A stretch of 36,292 nt of DNA from DTJG01 sp964532995 (GTDB lineage: Bacteria > Ratteibacteria > UBA8468 > B48-G9 > DTJG01), in contig CAZHJN010000019.1 of the NCBI GenBank assembly GCA_964532995.1, forward strand, positions 1 to 36,292, written 5' to 3'. Below the pieces are notes generated by a model. The model was not told where the DNA came from and ran no database searches. It saw nothing but the letters and a program-made list of their open reading frames with translations. Of the stretch, positions 25,288 to 32,842 are shown one piece after another; position 1 is the first letter of the stretch, and each line of letters starts with the position of its first letter. The translations under genes and the position numbers were made by a program.

Positions 25288-25791
25288 TTAAAATATTTTA
25301 AACTGTTCTTTACCTGCATTGCATAACGGACATCTTTCCGGAACTTCTCCTTCAACGGTCCATCCACATATCTGACAGATTGCAATTTTTCCTATTTCAA
25401 GGTCTTTTCCTGATTGCAGAGCCTGCTTCGCCTTCGTATAAAGTCCTGCATGAACCTTTTCTGCAGAGACGGCATAACCAATACTTTTCTGGGCTGTTTT
25501 TTCATCCTGAAGCTTTGCCACCGCATCAAAAGCGGGATACATTTCCTCAACCTCGTATGTCTCACCGTCAATAGCGACATCAAGGTTGTCAATGGTTTCC
25601 GATAATTCCCCCAGAGCCTTGAGATGATTTGTTGCATGAACCTGTTCAGCAAGGGAAATAGCCCTGAATAATCTGGCTATATTTGGTTTTCCTTCTTCTT
25701 CTGCCTTTTGCGCAAAAATCAGATATTTCATATGAGCCTGGCTTTCACCCGCAAATGCTGCCTTTAAATTTGCCTGCGTCATCTTTTTCAT
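25288..25791 (-). CDS. Rubrerythrin
   Basis: A 167-residue peroxide-reducing diiron protein. The ferritin-like domain (residues 1-130) has AGESQAHMKY and SLAEQVHATNHLKAL, and SAEKVHAGLY supplying the second pair of ligands. The C-terminal rubredoxin domain has CQICG and CPLC for one iron. The ATG at 25791 has an AGGAGAGG site; a frame to 25809 overlaps the previous gene. It is co-transcribed with the WrbA-type flavoprotein and superoxide reductase, a standard anaerobe oxygen-defence set. Confidence 0.95.
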   Translation of the reverse strand: MKKMTQANLKAAFAGESQAHMKYLIFAQKAEEEGKPNIARLFRAISLAEQVHATNHLKALGELSETIDNLDVAIDGETYEVEEMYPAFDAVAKLQDEKTAQKSIGYAVSAEKVHAGLYTKAKQALQSGKDLEIGKIAICQICGWTVEGEVPERCPLCNAGKEQFKIF

Positions 25792-25805
25792 AAAACCTCT
25801 CCTTT

Positions 25806-26426
25806 TCACTTTTTCAGCTTAATTGCTGTTTCAGCAACCCTTTTGCCAAGAAACCTGCATAGATACTTTTCTTCTTCAGATAACTCTGTGAAATTTTTTT
25901 GCAATCCCACGACATGGCTTGCTCCATAAGGAGTTCCACCTGTTACTGTTTTCATCAGCTGAGGTGTGCTTGAAGGAATACCCACAATAATCATACCATG
26001 GTGCAGCAGGGTTAACATACTTGCAATACAGGTTGATTCCTGTCCTCCGTGCAATGATACAGAGGATGTAAATATTCCAGCTGGTTTTCCAATCAGAGCG
26101 CCTTCAAGCCACAGCGGTCCTGTTTTATCAAAAAAATTTCTCATCTGGCTGCACATATTTCCGAATCTTGTTGGAGTGCCAAGAACAAGACCATTGCAAT
26201 TTCTAAGATCATCAAGCGTTGCAACAGCCACGTCTTTCTGCCATTCAATAGCAATCTGAATCTCTTTGTTTTCTTTGATGACCTGTTCGGGAAGCAGTTC
26301 AGGCACTTTTCTCAAAAGTGGCTGCGCACCATTTACCTCTTTTATACCTGTAACTACTTCTTCTGCCATCCTATACACATTTCCATACATGCTGTAATAT
26401 AAAATCAGAATTTTCACATCCGCCAT
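25806..26426 (-). CDS. WrbA-type NAD(P)H:quinone oxidoreductase
   Basis: A 206-residue flavodoxin-fold enzyme. ILILYYSMYGNVYRMAEEV is the FMN phosphate loop. LGTPTRFGNMCSQMRNFFDKTG and SSTPQLMKTVTGGTPYGASHV are strongly WrbA-like. It performs two-electron quinone reduction, avoiding semiquinone radicals. It lies between superoxide reductase and rubrerythrin with small gaps, so it probably supplies or drains electrons in the stress response. Confidence 0.93.
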   Translation of the reverse strand: MADVKILILYYSMYGNVYRMAEEVVTGIKEVNGAQPLLRKVPELLPEQVIKENKEIQIAIEWQKDVAVATLDDLRNCNGLVLGTPTRFGNMCSQMRNFFDKTGPLWLEGALIGKPAGIFTSSVSLHGGQESTCIASMLTLLHHGMIIVGIPSSTPQLMKTVTGGTPYGASHVVGLQKNFTELSEEEKYLCRFLGKRVAETAIKLKK

Positions 26427-26441
26427 AAATTACCGCCTTTT

Positions 26442-26834
26442 TTATTCTGCAATCTCTATTGGTTTCTCTGCCTGCCAGAGACCGTGAAGATTGCACATTT
26501 CCCATGCTTTCAGATGACCGTGTGAATGAGATAGTTTAACCCTGAAGGTAACTTTTGGTGAGGAACTGACCGGCTGGAAATATGCTCTTGCAAGAAAAGT
26601 ATCACCGCTGTAAAGTTCAACCCAGGAAATAAAATGACCCGCTTCATTCGGATGCGGATAAAGCTTACCCACCTCAACTGTCACATCAAACTCCTCATCC
26701 CTTTTTACTTTATCAGGAGCTGTTATCACTGGAACATGCTTTTTTTCAAAATCAGTCATATTTGCAGGATCTTTTGGCCTGTTTACTCCACAGAGAATAT
26801 CATTCTTGCACTTATACTCTTTTTTCTCTTCCAT
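26442..26834 (-). CDS. Superoxide reductase (1Fe, neelaredoxin type) with an N-terminal Cys pair
   Basis: A 130-residue superoxide reductase, which turns superoxide into peroxide for rubrerythrin to remove. Iron ligands are all present: His33 (KKHVPVI), His61 and His67 (LYPHPNEAGHF), Cys114 and His117 (CNLHGLW). There is no desulforedoxin domain. Instead a ~25-residue extension carries Cys9 and Cys15 (YKCKNDILCG), which may bind a metal or form a disulfide. The ATG at 26834 has a GAAGGA site; a longer frame would begin at TTG and is rejected. Confidence 0.9.
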   Translation of the reverse strand: MEEKKEYKCKNDILCGVNRPKDPANMTDFEKKHVPVITAPDKVKRDEEFDVTVEVGKLYPHPNEAGHFISWVELYSGDTFLARAYFQPVSSSPKVTFRVKLSHSHGHLKAWEMCNLHGLWQAEKPIEIAE

Positions 26835-26877
26835 ATTTCCTTCTTTTTCGTTTAGATGCAGACAATTCAATGACGGT

Positions 26878-27249
26878 TCATTCTTCTTTTCCAAAAATTA
26901 AATTTCCTTCAGAGTGCAGTTCAATGCTGATCTCTTTAAGAAGCAAGTTTCTTGGTTTTTTAGAAATACTGTTTATCGCAACAAGAATATATGGTACACA
27001 ACTATTCATACCACCTATTTTAATGTTTGCTCCATTTTTTCCAGTAACCATAACTCCGATTTTTCCTTCTTTGTCTTTGATGAGCCTTCCAATTGCCGGA
27101 CTTTTTGAAAATTTGGGCTTTACAGGATCCCAGCATGTAGATACCCTGTGTCTTTTCAGATTGCCAAGTTCATCAGGAATGATTATGGAGCGAATTTCCG
27201 CTTTTGTTGTTCCGGCAGAAAGAGTTTTGCTTAAAGTTTTCCATTGCAT
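26878..27249 (-). CDS. 123-residue protein of unknown function
   Basis: A protein I do not recognise. It is soluble and balanced in composition, with segments KAEIRSIIIPDELG, AIGRLIKDKEGKIGVMVTG and KKPRNLLLKEISIEL, and two isolated cysteines. No signal peptide, membrane span or known motif is seen. The ATG at 27249 has an AGGA site six bases upstream; the alternative ATG at 27267 would be five bases from a TATAAT. It is the first gene of the oxygen-stress operon, 43 bases before superoxide reductase. It could be a stress regulator, sensor or folding factor. The antisense frame is open too, but its composition looks like a shadow. Confidence 0.6.
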   Translation of the reverse strand: MQWKTLSKTLSAGTTKAEIRSIIIPDELGNLKRHRVSTCWDPVKPKFSKSPAIGRLIKDKEGKIGVMVTGKNGANIKIGGMNSCVPYILVAINSISKKPRNLLLKEISIELHSEGNLIFGKEE

Positions 27250-27277
27250 TGACTGTCCTGCTACCATATACTATTAT
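27249..27277 (+). promoter_or_regulatory. GH3 promoter
   Basis: TTGACT at 27249-27254 and TATTAT at 27272-27277 are separated by exactly 17 bases. An AGGAGG ribosome site at 27294-27299 follows. It overlaps the divergent stress-operon promoter and the first codons of the 123-residue gene. Confidence 0.65.
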
Positions 27278-27281
27278 AACA
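27273..27281 (-). promoter_or_regulatory. Extended -10 promoter of the stress operon
   Basis: TGTTATAAT on the minus strand, overlapping the GH3 -10 box on the other strand. RNA polymerase could not occupy both at once, so the carbohydrate and stress operons may compete. No good -35 is visible. Confidence 0.5.
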
Positions 27282-27304
27282 CGTCAACCAAAAAGGAGGT
27301 TCAG

Positions 27305-29416
27305 ATGGATGAGAGAGCAAAAAAAATTTTGAAAAACATGAATCTTGAAAAAAAGGTTGCTCAGTTATGTTGTGTGGAAAGAAACTCGCTTCTTGACAAG
27401 GATTATTTTTCCCGGTCAAAAGCATCAGAAGTTTTGAAAAATGGTGCCGGGCATATAAGTCCTGTTTTAAGACCATTTGATCCAGGGAAAGGCACAGAGA
27501 TTGCAAATGAAATACAGAAAATCGCAACAGGAACCGGACCGAAAATTCCTGTTATTATTCATGATGAATGTCTTCATGGATGCATGGCAAAAGGTTCAAC
27601 ATCTTTTCCTCAGTCCATAGCCCTTGCAAGCAGCTGGGATCCAGATATGGTTGAAAAAATTGCGAAAATTATTGGTAAAGAAACAAGAGCAAGGGGTATT
27701 CATCAGGCTTTATCGCCGACAATAAACATTGCAAGGGATGCAAGGCATGGAAGGGTTGAAGAAACATATGGTGAGGATCCTTACCTTACTTCTTTTATGG
27801 CTGTTGCATTTATAAAAGGATTGCAGAGTGAAAAGGTAATAGCCACACCAAAACATTTTGCTGCTGATTTTGCGGGAAATGGCGGAAGGGATAGCAGTGC
27901 CACATTTTTTTCTGAGAGAATTTTGAGGGAGGTATTTTTCCCCGCATTTAAGGCAAGTATTCAGCAGGCAAAAGCATGGTCTTTGATGGCTGCCTACAAC
28001 TCAATAAATGGCATTCCTTCCTCATCAAATAGATGGCTTCTTACAGAAATTTTAAGAAAAGAATGGGGATTTAATGGTTTTGTTGTTTCTGATTATGGTT
28101 CTGTTTATGGGCTTTATGGAAGCCATAAGATCGCTGAGTCAATTGCTGATGCAGGAAGACTTGCCCTTGAAGCAGGCCTTGATATTGAGATACCCTCTTC
28201 TCCATGTTTTTCACATATTGCCCGGCTTTTAAAGGAGGGAAAAATCTCAGAATCAACTGTTGATAAGGCTGTTGAAAGGATTTTAAATGGAAAAATATGG
28301 CTGGGACTTTTTGATAATCCATATGCAGATCCAGAAGAGGCAGCAAAAATCTGTGATTGCGACCAGCACAGAAAATTTGCCCTTGAAGCAGCAGAAAAAT
28401 GTATGGTCCTTCTTAAAAACAATGGAGTTCTGCCATTGAATAAAGAGATTGGTTCAGTGGCTGTGATAGGACCAAATGCTGACCAGGTTCGGCTGGGCGG
28501 CTACAGTACTTTTGGAATAAAGGTGGTAACGGCTCTGGAAGGCATAAGAAACAGGGTTTCTAAAAGAACAAAGGTCTATTTTGCAGAAGGATGCAGGGTT
28601 AATTCTCTTACTAAAGAAGGATTCAGCAGGGCAGTTTCAATAGCAGCAAAATCTGATGTTGCAATTCTTGTGATGGGAAATTCTTCAGAGACTGAAGGTG
28701 AAAACAGGGATAGATGCAACCTTGATCTGCCAGGAGTTCAGGAGGATTTAATACTTGCGGTTGCAGAAACAGGCACACCTGTAATTGTTGTGTTAATCAA
28801 TGGAAGTGCTATCACCATGCAGCACTGGTTTAACCATGTTGATGCAATAATTGAAGCATGGTATCCAGGCGAAGAGGGTGGTAATGCAATCGCAAATATA
28901 ATATTCGGCAACTGCAATCCTGCCGGTAAACTGCCAATCACTTTTCCAAAATTTACAGGGCAGCTTCCACTCTACTATAATCACCTGCCCTGCCTCAGAA
29001 AATATGACTATGTTGAGGTCAGAGGAAGCCAGCCGATGTTTCCTTTTGGTTATGGTTTGGGTTACACAGAATTTGAATATAAAAACCTTGTGGTGCCTGA
29101 AAAAATTTCGAGAAAAGGAGAAATCAATATAAGCGTTGAGATAGAAAATACAGGTCAGTATCAGGGTGAAGAAGTTGTCCAGCTTTATCTTCATGACATG
29201 GTTTCAAAAATCATACGGCCTGTGAAGGAACTGAAAAGATTCAAAAAAATCAGCCTGAGGCCAGGAGAAAAGAAAAAAGTTGAATTTATCCTCACTGAGG
29301 AAGATTTGTCGTATCTTGATGAAAACCTGAAACCTGTTCTTGAACCGGGTGTTTTTGAGGTGATGGTTGGACCGAACAGTGCAGAAGGACCTAAAGCAAG
29401 TTTTGAAGTAAAGTAA
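27305..29416 (+). CDS. GH3 family beta-glycosidase (glucosidase/xylosidase type)
   Basis: A 703-residue cytoplasmic GH3 enzyme removing terminal beta-linked sugars from oligosaccharides. The TIM-barrel domain has HGRVEETYGEDPYL (148-161), TPKHFAADFAGNGGRDSSA and the nucleophile Asp263 in VVSDYGSV. The second domain holds SSETEGENRDRCNLDLPG, carrying the likely acid/base Glu. A fibronectin-III-like C-terminal domain starts near VPEKISRKGEINISVEIENTG. No signal peptide exists, so substrates must be imported. The open frame extends 543 bases upstream, but the GGAGG-preceded ATG at 27305 is clearly the start. Glucoside and xyloside activity are both possible. Confidence 0.93.
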   Translation: MDERAKKILKNMNLEKKVAQLCCVERNSLLDKDYFSRSKASEVLKNGAGHISPVLRPFDPGKGTEIANEIQKIATGTGPKIPVIIHDECLHGCMAKGSTSFPQSIALASSWDPDMVEKIAKIIGKETRARGIHQALSPTINIARDARHGRVEETYGEDPYLTSFMAVAFIKGLQSEKVIATPKHFAADFAGNGGRDSSATFFSERILREVFFPAFKASIQQAKAWSLMAAYNSINGIPSSSNRWLLTEILRKEWGFNGFVVSDYGSVYGLYGSHKIAESIADAGRLALEAGLDIEIPSSPCFSHIARLLKEGKISESTVDKAVERILNGKIWLGLFDNPYADPEEAAKICDCDQHRKFALEAAEKCMVLLKNNGVLPLNKEIGSVAVIGPNADQVRLGGYSTFGIKVVTALEGIRNRVSKRTKVYFAEGCRVNSLTKEGFSRAVSIAAKSDVAILVMGNSSETEGENRDRCNLDLPGVQEDLILAVAETGTPVIVVLINGSAITMQHWFNHVDAIIEAWYPGEEGGNAIANIIFGNCNPAGKLPITFPKFTGQLPLYYNHLPCLRKYDYVEVRGSQPMFPFGYGLGYTEFEYKNLVVPEKISRKGEINISVEIENTGQYQGEEVVQLYLHDMVSKIIRPVKELKRFKKISLRPGEKKKVEFILTEEDLSYLDENLKPVLEPGVFEVMVGPNSAEGPKASFEVK

Positions 29417-29441
29417 TTTTGAACGCAAAAGCGGAATTGTC

Positions 29442-30080
29442 ATGACCCGGATTATTATTTTCTATGTTTCTCTTACCCTGATTATGCTGTTTATTGCAAA
29501 ATTTCTTCGATCCGCCCATTTTAAGGGGAAAATGGGTGAGAGTGGAGTGAAAATATTTCTTCCAAAATTTTTACGCTCTGACGAGTATCACTTTATAAAT
29601 GATGTTATTCTCAGGACTCCTGACGGAACCACTCAGATAGATCATGTAATTGTTTCTCCATATGGAATTTTTGTTATAGAAACGAAAAACATGAATGGAT
29701 GGATATTCGGTACTGAAAAAGATAAATTTTGGACTCAGAAGATTTACAACAATTCACAGCGGTTTCAAAATCCACTTCACCAGAATTACAAGCACACTGA
29801 AACCCTGAGGGTTTTACTCGGGTTGGAAAAAAGGTTTATCCATTCACTGGTGGTCTTTACGGGTGATGGTGAATTCAAAACACAAAGACCTGAAAATGTT
29901 TTCACAAGCATCAGATCATGCGCCAAATATATCCTTTCAAAAACAGAAAAAGTCTTTGATACACAAAAAATGGAAGAAATTATCGAAAAGATAAAAAATT
30001 CCTGTCTGGAGCCGAGTTTGAAAATAAGAAGACAGCATATTCAGAGTTTGAGGAACAAAAAAGGAGGTAAATGTCAATAG
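29442..30080 (+). CDS. Membrane-anchored NERD-domain protein
   Basis: A 212-residue protein with one N-terminal membrane span (about 4-20) and a NERD (nuclease-related) domain: KMGESGVKIFLPKFL, TQIDHVIVSPYGIFVIETKN and GWIFGTEKDKFWTQ. The DH and ETKN positions correspond to the acidic and Lys residues of restriction-like nuclease folds. Its cellular job is not established for most members. It sits between GH3 and the third UROD-fold gene, whose start it overlaps by ten bases, so it may be a passenger. No strong ribosome site precedes its ATG. Confidence 0.85.
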   Translation: MTRIIIFYVSLTLIMLFIAKFLRSAHFKGKMGESGVKIFLPKFLRSDEYHFINDVILRTPDGTTQIDHVIVSPYGIFVIETKNMNGWIFGTEKDKFWTQKIYNNSQRFQNPLHQNYKHTETLRVLLGLEKRFIHSLVVFTGDGEFKTQRPENVFTSIRSCAKYILSKTEKVFDTQKMEEIIEKIKNSCLEPSLKIRRQHIQSLRNKKGGKCQ

Positions 30081-31123
30081 AAGTTTTTAAGAAAATACTT
30101 AACCTTGAATTTACGGAAAGGGTTGGAAGGACAGAATACTGTGATCATCCACTTTTGATAGAACATGTTGCCAGGCTTGTTTCCGGACCTTCATATGATC
30201 CTCAACAGGCTTTCAAAAAGTTCCTTGATTGGGTTGGTTATGACTTTTTATGGTCAACAAATGATGGTCCTGCTGGCTGGGAATCTCTTGGAAGGACAAC
30301 TGATATGGGTCATGCTGTTTACGCTGAAGGTGGCGTTGATTACAGAAAACCAAAACCCTGTCCATTCAGGTCAGTGGATGAGGTTTTGAATTTTGATGCT
30401 GCTGAAGAATATGGAATACCAGAAATTGATGAAAGGTCTCTTTTTTTTAAAAAATCACTTGAAGATTCTCAAAAAATATACCCGAATGTTTTGATAACTG
30501 CTGGTTATTACAAAACACTTGTTTCAGGCTGCATTGCAAGTTTTGGCTGGGATATGTTTCTTGAGGCAGTTGGAACAGATTCTGCAAGATTTGGTGATTA
30601 TGTTCTTGAAGGTTTTTTCAATCTTTCTCTTGCAAATTTTAAGGCATGGGCGAAGGCAAAACCAGTTGCTTTCATCTGCCATGATGATATGGTCTGGTCA
30701 AGTGGTGCGATCTTTCATCCTGACTGGTACAGAAAATTTATATTTCCAAGGTACAAAAAACTGTGGAATGTTCTTAAAGAAAAAGGGATAAAGGTTCTTT
30801 TTTGCTCTGATGGAAATTTCACACAATTTGTGGATGATATTGCAGAAGCAGGCGCGGATGGATTTATTTTTGAGCCTTTGACTGACCTTGAATATATTGT
30901 AAAGAGATATGGTGCAACCCATATTATTGTTGGAAATGCTGATTGCAGGATACTGACCTATGGGACAAAACAGGATATTGAAAAAGAGGTAATTCGCTGT
31001 ATGAATACTGCGAAAAAATGTCCAGGATTTGTGATGGCTGTTGGAAATCATATACCTGCCAATGTTCCGATAGATAATGCAATGTATTATTTTGAGGCAG
31101 TCAAAAAATACGAAAAAAGATAG
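30071..31123 (+). CDS. Uroporphyrinogen-decarboxylase-fold protein in the carbohydrate island
   Basis: A 350-residue UROD-superfamily TIM-barrel protein. The presumed metal site reads VLFCSDGN (Cys245, Asp247), followed by GNADC (Cys292) and LTYGT, so a Cys replaces the usual first His. FICHDDMVWSSGAIF is the matching partner of the GDDWG motif in the other copies. No HemE signature is present. It has a GGAGG site and lies between the GH3/NERD genes and the glycosidase-like gene, suggesting it acts on a sugar-derived or methylated compound. This role is inferred from position. Confidence 0.8.
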   Translation: MSIEVFKKILNLEFTERVGRTEYCDHPLLIEHVARLVSGPSYDPQQAFKKFLDWVGYDFLWSTNDGPAGWESLGRTTDMGHAVYAEGGVDYRKPKPCPFRSVDEVLNFDAAEEYGIPEIDERSLFFKKSLEDSQKIYPNVLITAGYYKTLVSGCIASFGWDMFLEAVGTDSARFGDYVLEGFFNLSLANFKAWAKAKPVAFICHDDMVWSSGAIFHPDWYRKFIFPRYKKLWNVLKEKGIKVLFCSDGNFTQFVDDIAEAGADGFIFEPLTDLEYIVKRYGATHIIVGNADCRILTYGTKQDIEKEVIRCMNTAKKCPGFVMAVGNHIPANVPIDNAMYYFEAVKKYEKR

Positions 31124-31132
31124 GAGGCTAAT

Positions 31133-32842
31133 ATGAGGCTTAAGAATAGAAATCTATTTAATATTGACTGCAATGGTTTTTTTTACAAGTATAACAAAAA
31201 AAGCCTGTGGTATTATCCGGAAGGCAGGAAATTCAGTGCAAAACATATCCATCACTGTATAAATGTTCTTGCTGAGAGCGGTGTTGATACTGTTGTTATC
31301 AACAGCAATGCACAGGTTGCCTGGTATCCGAGCAGGGTTGTTGAGACAAACCTTGATGGCTATAAAAGGGGAGATAAAACCTTTTTCTTCGGACATCTTT
31401 TAGGTCAGCCGATGAGTGAAGAACAGGTTGACGAATACCTTAATGAAATGGTGATTCTTATGGACAGATACCTGGACCTTGCTGAGGATGGGATTGACTG
31501 GTTGAGTGAATCAACAAAAGCATGCAGAAAAAATAAGATTTCACCGTGGGTTTCAATAAGAATGAATGATATGCATGGCGCAAGCCTGAAGCCAGAGTTT
31601 GATTTTATGAATTGTAAGTTATTCAAAGACAAAAACATGCGTCTTAAAGGAACAACCTCAAATCCTGAAGATCCACCCAGTATGTCATGGCAGGGTTTGA
31701 ATTATGAGAAAAAAGAGGTTCGTGAATATATGAAGGCCCTCATTCAGGATTGTATAGAAAACTATGATTTTGAAGGAATAGAACTTGACTGGACACGCTG
31801 GCCATTGTGTTGCGAGGTCCCAGCATCACAGGGAAAAGTTGACATTATTACTCAGTGGCATTCAGAAATAAAAAGGATGTGCAGGAAAAAATCAGAAAAG
31901 ATCGGTAAGCCCTTTTATATGGGTATAAGATATGCAGGAATATTTGAACAATTGAAGCAGATTGGAATTGATATACCAGCAATGGCAAGACAGGGATTGA
32001 TTGACTTTGTATGTCCCACAAATACATGGCAGACAGGCTGGGATATTCCATACGATAGGATTAAAGAAGAACTCGGTGAAAATATTGCTGTTTACGGAGT
32101 GATTGAACTGGGAACAAACTGGCTGATGGTATATTATCCGAAAGGTCAGCCAAATGTTCGTATTGGTGCTTCTGATGCAAGAGGATATCGCCTTTCAGCT
32201 TTCAGCCCTGAAATACTGCGAGGAAATGCAGCAGGAAAATTGGTCCTTGGTTGCGATGGTATAGAAACATTTAATTTTTTCTGCGCTGATACCCCGGGTC
32301 ACTGGCCATGGGAAAAAGCCAGTTGCTTTGCTGAATATTCTTGTTTAAAAAATCTCCACGATTTAGAATTTCTCAGTGGAAAACCAAAGTTTTATACTTT
32401 TTCTTCTGGCACTGGTTTTTATGTTCACAACTTTTTTGAGACTATAGGTCAGATTCCCTGCCATATTGAACCACAATGCAGGAAAGAATTTTTGCTTCCG
32501 ATGATGAAAGAACCAGACAACAGAAAGATGAAACTGATAATCCAGGTGGTGATTGAAAGACAGGAAAAGATACCGCCAATAGGCATAAGTTTCAATGGAT
32601 GCTGGCCGGTTTTCAAAAGCAAACAAACAGATAATCTTCTGGTCCAGGTTGGTGGATACACCCATCATGTACCAGAGCATACAGCGTTTAATTTTGAATT
32701 TGATCCTGGTTTGATAAAAAACGGCTTTAACAGCATTGTTGTTATGAATGGAAGTTACGACTGGTATAAGGATGAACCGAGAAAACAGCAAACAATACGT
32801 GTGGTTAGCATTGAACTTTTATATCATAAAAAGGAGGAATGA
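31133..32842 (+). CDS. Glycosidase-like TIM-barrel protein with C-terminal beta domain
   Basis: A 569-residue cytoplasmic protein related to the uncharacterised glycosyl-hydrolase-like groups with a TIM barrel. The segment YDFEGIELDWTRWP places acidic residues Glu217 and Asp219 at a strand end, as in GH10/GH18-like clans; PFYMGIRYAG and FVCPTNTWQTGWDIP mark further strands. The last ~120 residues (IGISFNGCWPVF, FEFDPGLIKNGFNSIVVMNG) look like a galactose-binding-like beta-sandwich. There is no signal peptide. A GGAGG site precedes it. The 3' end overlaps the propeller gene by four bases. The activity is unknown. Confidence 0.7.
   Translation: MRLKNRNLFNIDCNGFFYKYNKKSLWYYPEGRKFSAKHIHHCINVLAESGVDTVVINSNAQVAWYPSRVVETNLDGYKRGDKTFFFGHLLGQPMSEEQVDEYLNEMVILMDRYLDLAEDGIDWLSESTKACRKNKISPWVSIRMNDMHGASLKPEFDFMNCKLFKDKNMRLKGTTSNPEDPPSMSWQGLNYEKKEVREYMKALIQDCIENYDFEGIELDWTRWPLCCEVPASQGKVDIITQWHSEIKRMCRKKSEKIGKPFYMGIRYAGIFEQLKQIGIDIPAMARQGLIDFVCPTNTWQTGWDIPYDRIKEELGENIAVYGVIELGTNWLMVYYPKGQPNVRIGASDARGYRLSAFSPEILRGNAAGKLVLGCDGIETFNFFCADTPGHWPWEKASCFAEYSCLKNLHDLEFLSGKPKFYTFSSGTGFYVHNFFETIGQIPCHIEPQCRKEFLLPMMKEPDNRKMKLIIQVVIERQEKIPPIGISFNGCWPVFKSKQTDNLLVQVGGYTHHVPEHTAFNFEFDPGLIKNGFNSIVVMNGSYDWYKDEPRKQQTIRVVSIELLYHKKEE

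Noticed and set aside
26835..26894. TTG start extending superoxide reductase by 20 residues
   Set aside because: It overlaps the preceding gene and uses a rare start without a ribosome site, while the ATG at 26834 has GAAGGA upstream.
26762..27304. Long upstream extension of the GH3 reading frame (543 bases)
   Set aside because: It lies antisense to the superoxide reductase and 123-residue genes. Its composition is that of a shadow frame, and the ATG at 27305 has a perfect ribosome site and promoter.
29442..30080. The NERD protein as part of an antiviral defence system
   Set aside because: No helicase, methylase or other defence gene is adjacent; its context is carbohydrate metabolism, and NERD alone does not show a defence role.
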